DNA of 64,000 nt, taken from the NCBI RefSeq assembly GCF_013911645.1, contig NZ_JACESV010000003.1, positions 372,001 through 436,000 on the forward strand. The letters run 5' to 3'. Below are positions 62,079 to 64,000 of this stretch, piece after piece. Source of the stretch: Allomuricauda sp. Lineage in GTDB: Bacteria; Bacteroidota; Bacteroidia; Flavobacteriales; Flavobacteriaceae. The notes below the pieces were generated by a model. That model did not search any database, was not told the origin of the DNA, and saw only the letters and a list, made by a program, of their open reading frames with translations. A program made the position numbers and the translations under genes. Within the stretch, counting starts at the first letter, position 1; each line of letters opens with the position of its first letter.

Positions 62079-62133
62079 GCTCGAGTGGTGGAACCTGCCG
62101 GCAGGCAGGTTGGTAGACAGACTTTTAAAATAG
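62079..62133 (+). pseudogene. Broken 5' copy of tRNA-Leu(UAA)
   Basis: GCTCGAGTGGTGGAA (62079-62093) equals nucleotides 1-15 of the intact tRNA-Leu at 62410. TTGGTAGACA (62110-62119) equals nucleotides 16-25. A weaker match continues (GACTTTTAAAAT against GGACTTAAAAT). The two exact parts are split by a 16-nt GC-rich palindromic piece (62094-62109). Upstream, AAGTCCTG also matches the flank of the intact gene but is separated by another 20-nt insert. It lacks the variable and T arms and cannot be functional. Confidence 0.85.
62094..62109. repeat. GC-rich micro-palindrome inserted in the tRNA-Leu copy
   Basis: CCTGCCGGCAGGCAGG includes the perfect palindrome CCTGCCGGCAGG. It is absent from the corresponding place in the intact tRNA-Leu, so this looks like a clean insertion between nucleotides 15 and 16. 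Confidence 0.8.
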
Positions 62134-62137
62134 AATT

Positions 62138-62404
62138 ATGTTCTACACATACGCTTTAAATAGTTTAGAAAGAAACTATATTTATGTCGGAATCACTTCT
62201 GATATTGAAAGAAGAGTAAAAGAACATAACTTAGGTAAAAATAAAACGACAAGGCCTTACAGACCATTTGTTTTAATTTTTAAAAAAGAATTTAAAACAA
62301 GACTTGAAGCCAGAGTTGAAGAGAAAAAATTAAAATCTGGGTATGGAAAGGAATTCTTAAAGAATTTGATTCACAACCAGAAAAATCAAAATACTGAAAA
62401 TTAA
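62138..62404 (+). CDS. Single-domain GIY-YIG endonuclease
   Basis: 88 residues starting MFYTYALNSLERNYIYVGIT. It has the GIY-YIG pair (YTYAL and YIYVGIT), the Arg in DIERRVKEHN, and the catalytic Glu in RLEARVEEKKLKSGYGKEFL. It is compact and strongly basic, with no other domain. It lies exactly between the broken tRNA-Leu copy (ends about 62133) and the intact tRNA-Leu (starts 62410, 5 bp after the stop). It is more AT-rich than the neighbouring mutS, consistent with acquisition. Related to but clearly divergent from the protein at 152-466. Confidence 0.88.
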   Translation: MFYTYALNSLERNYIYVGITSDIERRVKEHNLGKNKTTRPYRPFVLIFKKEFKTRLEARVEEKKLKSGYGKEFLKNLIHNQKNQNTEN

Positions 62405-62409
62405 GTCCT

Positions 62410-62495
62410 GCTCGAGTGGTGGAATTGGTAGACACGCCGGACTTAAAATCCTGTGGGCATTATTGCCCGTGCGGGTTCAAGTCCCGCCTCGAGTA
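62410..62495 (+). tRNA. tRNA-Leu (UAA)
   Basis: 86 nt with the long class II variable arm (TGGGCATTATTGCCCG). Acceptor GCTCGAG/CTCGAGT pairs with one G-U; discriminator is A. Anticodon loop ACTTAAAAT contains TAA. T-loop is GGTTCAAGTCC. No CCA is encoded. Its 5' part is duplicated on the far side of the GIY-YIG gene. Confidence 0.96.
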
Positions 62496-62500
62496 CTTTT

Positions 62501-62546
62501 AAAATCCGTATTTAGCTAATTATCAGCTTTTTACGGATTTTTTATT
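62501..62546 (+). terminator. Intrinsic terminator after tRNA-Leu
   Basis: An AAAATCCGTA/TACGGATTTT stem with an inner AGCT/AGCT pairing, then a T-rich run. Confidence 0.75.
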
Positions 62547-62686
62547 TTAATTCTGTACGGTTTTTGTATTGTTAATCCATCTTGGATAAAATTACACATT
62601 GTTTATCCATAACACCCAATAAGTTGTAATTTAGAAGCTTAGCTATCTAATTAGCCTTAACCAAAGAATAGATTAATAATCACACC

Positions 62687-63490
62687 ATGAATTTTAATGT
62701 ACCTGATAAGATTTATAAATTTATAACCCTACTGGGAATACTTTTGATTGGGTACAGTTATTTTAACACCGACAAGGTTCAACAGAAATATTTCTTAGAG
62801 ATTGATAAAAATAGAGCTTTAAAAGACTCTCTTCTTTTGAATGAAATGCGTTTGACATACAAGAGAGAACAGATTATCGACATAGCGAACGACCTTGCTA
62901 AACAACACCAAGTAGACAATCCAATAAATAGTTCCGACTCTTTACTTGTTTTTAACAGAGTTTTGAATGGGCCTAAACCTAACTTACAAGTAAGCGACTC
63001 ATTAAATGGTCTATGGTTAGCTTACAAAAATCAAATATTCAAAAACAGGCTACTTTCAAAGAAAATAGAATTTTCAAATAATTATTTGGATGAGGAGGAG
63101 AGGTTAAAAAAATCATATTTTGAGACTAATGACACATGGGAAACCATAGGCATTATTTTTTTTGTTCTTGGTTTTCTGCTATGGGCTGCAGACAGTTCCC
63201 CTGATGAGGAGGATAAAAATCTAAAACAGCATGATAGAATATATACCTTTTGCCAAAGCTGTGGTAAAAGATTTAACTCGATGCTAAAATACGGGACCAA
63301 TAAAGATAAAAGTTTGAATTACGCTTTTTGCGTGGAATGTTATAAGAAAGGTAAGTTTGCCAACCCTAAATTAACAAAAGGGGAGTTTCTTAATAAACAG
63401 CGTGAATTGATTAAGGATAAAAACTGGTTGACTAGAAAAATTCTTATCATTAGGTTTAAAAATCTAGAAAGATGGGATAGCAGTCTATAG
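62687..63490 (+). CDS. Membrane protein with C-terminal zinc-ribbon domain
   Basis: 267 residues. A membrane helix at about 11-27 (FITLLGILLIGYSYF) is followed by a helical coiled-coil-like region, a second helix about 150-168 (TIGIIFFVLGFLLWAA) and a putative zinc ribbon with CQSCGKRF and FCVECYKKGKF. The segment YGTNKDKSLNYAFCVECYKK resembles the small zinc-ribbon domain found in many bacterial C-Q-S-C-G-M-P proteins. Function unknown. AT-rich, not part of an obvious operon, and convergent with the EndoU-like gene. Confidence 0.75.
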   Translation: MNFNVPDKIYKFITLLGILLIGYSYFNTDKVQQKYFLEIDKNRALKDSLLLNEMRLTYKREQIIDIANDLAKQHQVDNPINSSDSLLVFNRVLNGPKPNLQVSDSLNGLWLAYKNQIFKNRLLSKKIEFSNNYLDEEERLKKSYFETNDTWETIGIIFFVLGFLLWAADSSPDEEDKNLKQHDRIYTFCQSCGKRFNSMLKYGTNKDKSLNYAFCVECYKKGKFANPKLTKGEFLNKQRELIKDKNWLTRKILIIRFKNLERWDSSL

Positions 63491-63532
63491 GCCCTCTAAA
63501 AAGAATATTAAAGATAAAAAACGTATTTCCGT

Positions 63533-64000
63533 CTAAATCAACGGATATATTGATTTTAAAGCACCTTCCTTAAAAACTATTTCTACTTCAATACCCTCTG
63601 ATGTTTTCGAAAGGACAATACCATTGTTAGGTTTAGAACCCTTTATTAAATCATATGCATTTTGACATTCCTGTAGTAGTTTTCCTCTCTGCCAAGTTCT
63701 AGGGAAAAAAGTACTAGAAGATCTTTTTTTAATCCACTTTTTAGTTGACGAATTGTAATATTCGAATTCTGCCTCAAAAACTCCCGTTTCATCATTCTCC
63801 TTTAAAACATTGATGATTTTAACCTTTAGCGGATCATAAAAATGTACCCCGGTAACAGACCCGTTTTTAACTCTACCTTTTGTACAATGTGAAAATAAGT
63901 CAATGGTTTCAATTTGGTATTCAGATCCGTGTGGTGTCGAAAACATTCCCGCAACAGTATGAATATGCTGCTCCTTTACAATTTGCTGTGCCCTCCTAGG
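63533..64000 (-). CDS. EndoU-like nuclease C-terminal region, partial
   Basis: The frame is open from the right edge (156 codons visible); the N-terminus lies outside the window. A Met at 63946 is probably internal, because the frame continues upstream without a stop. The visible part has a first His in LFSHCTKGRVKNG, a second in SVTGVHFYDP, then GVFEAEFEYYNSSTKKW and the characteristic KRSSSTFFPRTWQRGKLLQE with a following helix. This order (H-G, G-x-H, FP-x-x-W) matches bacterial EndoU RNase domains, usually the toxic tip of larger secreted proteins. Domain assignment is from memory of the pattern. No immunity-like gene follows on the same strand. Confidence 0.6.
   Translation of the reverse strand, partial: PRRAQQIVKEQHIHTVAGMFSTPHGSEYQIETIDLFSHCTKGRVKNGSVTGVHFYDPLKVKIINVLKENDETGVFEAEFEYYNSSTKKWIKKRSSSTFFPRTWQRGKLLQECQNAYDLIKGSKPNNGIVLSKTSEGIEVEIVFKEGALKSIYPLI

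Noticed and set aside
61945..62133. 62-codon ORF across tRNA-Gly and the repeats
   Set aside because: It reads through the tRNA gene, a repeat and the broken tRNA copy; not a real gene.

Overview
The window comes from a Flavobacteriaceae-type Bacteroidota genome, probably a marine genus close to Muricauda/Allomuricauda. The grounds are TAnnTTTG promoter boxes, A-rich leaders without strong Shine-Dalgarno sequences, lineage-typical proteins (DUF5686, DUF6089, DUF6090, a MetX-aspartokinase-homoserine dehydrogenase fusion, a FolK-deoxynucleoside kinase fusion, bacterial GH3) and dense flavobacterial palindromic repeats. The genus is inference. Most of the window is ordinary chromosome; the accessory features are small and lie in intergenic spacers and at both edges.

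Layout. 0-10 kb: methionine/threonine block on the minus strand. A SAM-I riboswitch precedes metY and the metX-thrA fusion. A GIY-YIG nuclease cassette bounded by 25-bp inverted repeats follows, then the first 36 codons of a further trans-sulfuration enzyme run off the left edge. A TPR lipoprotein and a CocE-type hydrolase come next, then metK behind a SAM-II-type riboswitch. 10-19 kb: deoxynucleoside kinase, serine hydrolase, membrane and soluble pyrophosphatases (hppA, ppa), a DUF5686 outer-membrane protein and pdhB. 19-25 kb: etfBA behind a 28-bp palindromic operator, a bifunctional nuclease, a nucleoside transporter, a four-helix-bundle protein and thyA. 25-28.5 kb: a repeat-rich island of small secreted or unknown proteins. 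28.5-31 kb: CBM48 protein, class V aminotransferase, 2TM protein and folA. 31-39 kb: the envelope operon CBS-nadK-DUF6089-uppS-bamA-ompH-ompH-murI. 39-43 kb: pdxJ, an alpha/beta hydrolase, an SGNH hydrolase lipoprotein behind a second copy of the etf operator, and a small membrane protein. 43-46 kb: tig, clpP, clpX. 46-59 kb: GH3, DUF2797, a YfcC transporter, DUF6090, AsmA, a queuosine-precursor transporter, sppA, folK-dNK and a SpoU methyltransferase. 59-64 kb: mutS, tRNA-Gly, a broken tRNA-Leu copy, a second GIY-YIG gene, intact tRNA-Leu, a zinc-ribbon membrane protein and, at the right edge, the C-terminus of an EndoU-like nuclease.

How the genes work together. SAM synthesis and methionine supply are controlled by two unrelated SAM-sensing RNAs. 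thyA, folA, folK and two deoxynucleoside kinases supply folate and dNTPs. etfBA and the SGNH lipoprotein share an ATTATGCATGCATAAT operator, which suggests a common regulon, perhaps for lipid catabolism. The 31-39 kb operon builds the outer membrane and cell wall.

The most unusual signal is the association of two single-domain GIY-YIG nuclease genes with one palindromic repeat family (TTCGACTCCGCTCAG). One gene fits tightly between inverted copies of the repeat inside the met gene cluster. The other sits between a broken 5' copy of tRNA-Leu and the intact tRNA-Leu, as if it had entered there. Very small GC-rich palindromes (CCTGCCGGCAGGCAGG type) are nested inside other sequences, including the broken tRNA. 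Together these suggest a minimal nuclease-repeat mobility system comparable in logic to RAYT/REP; that interpretation is inference.
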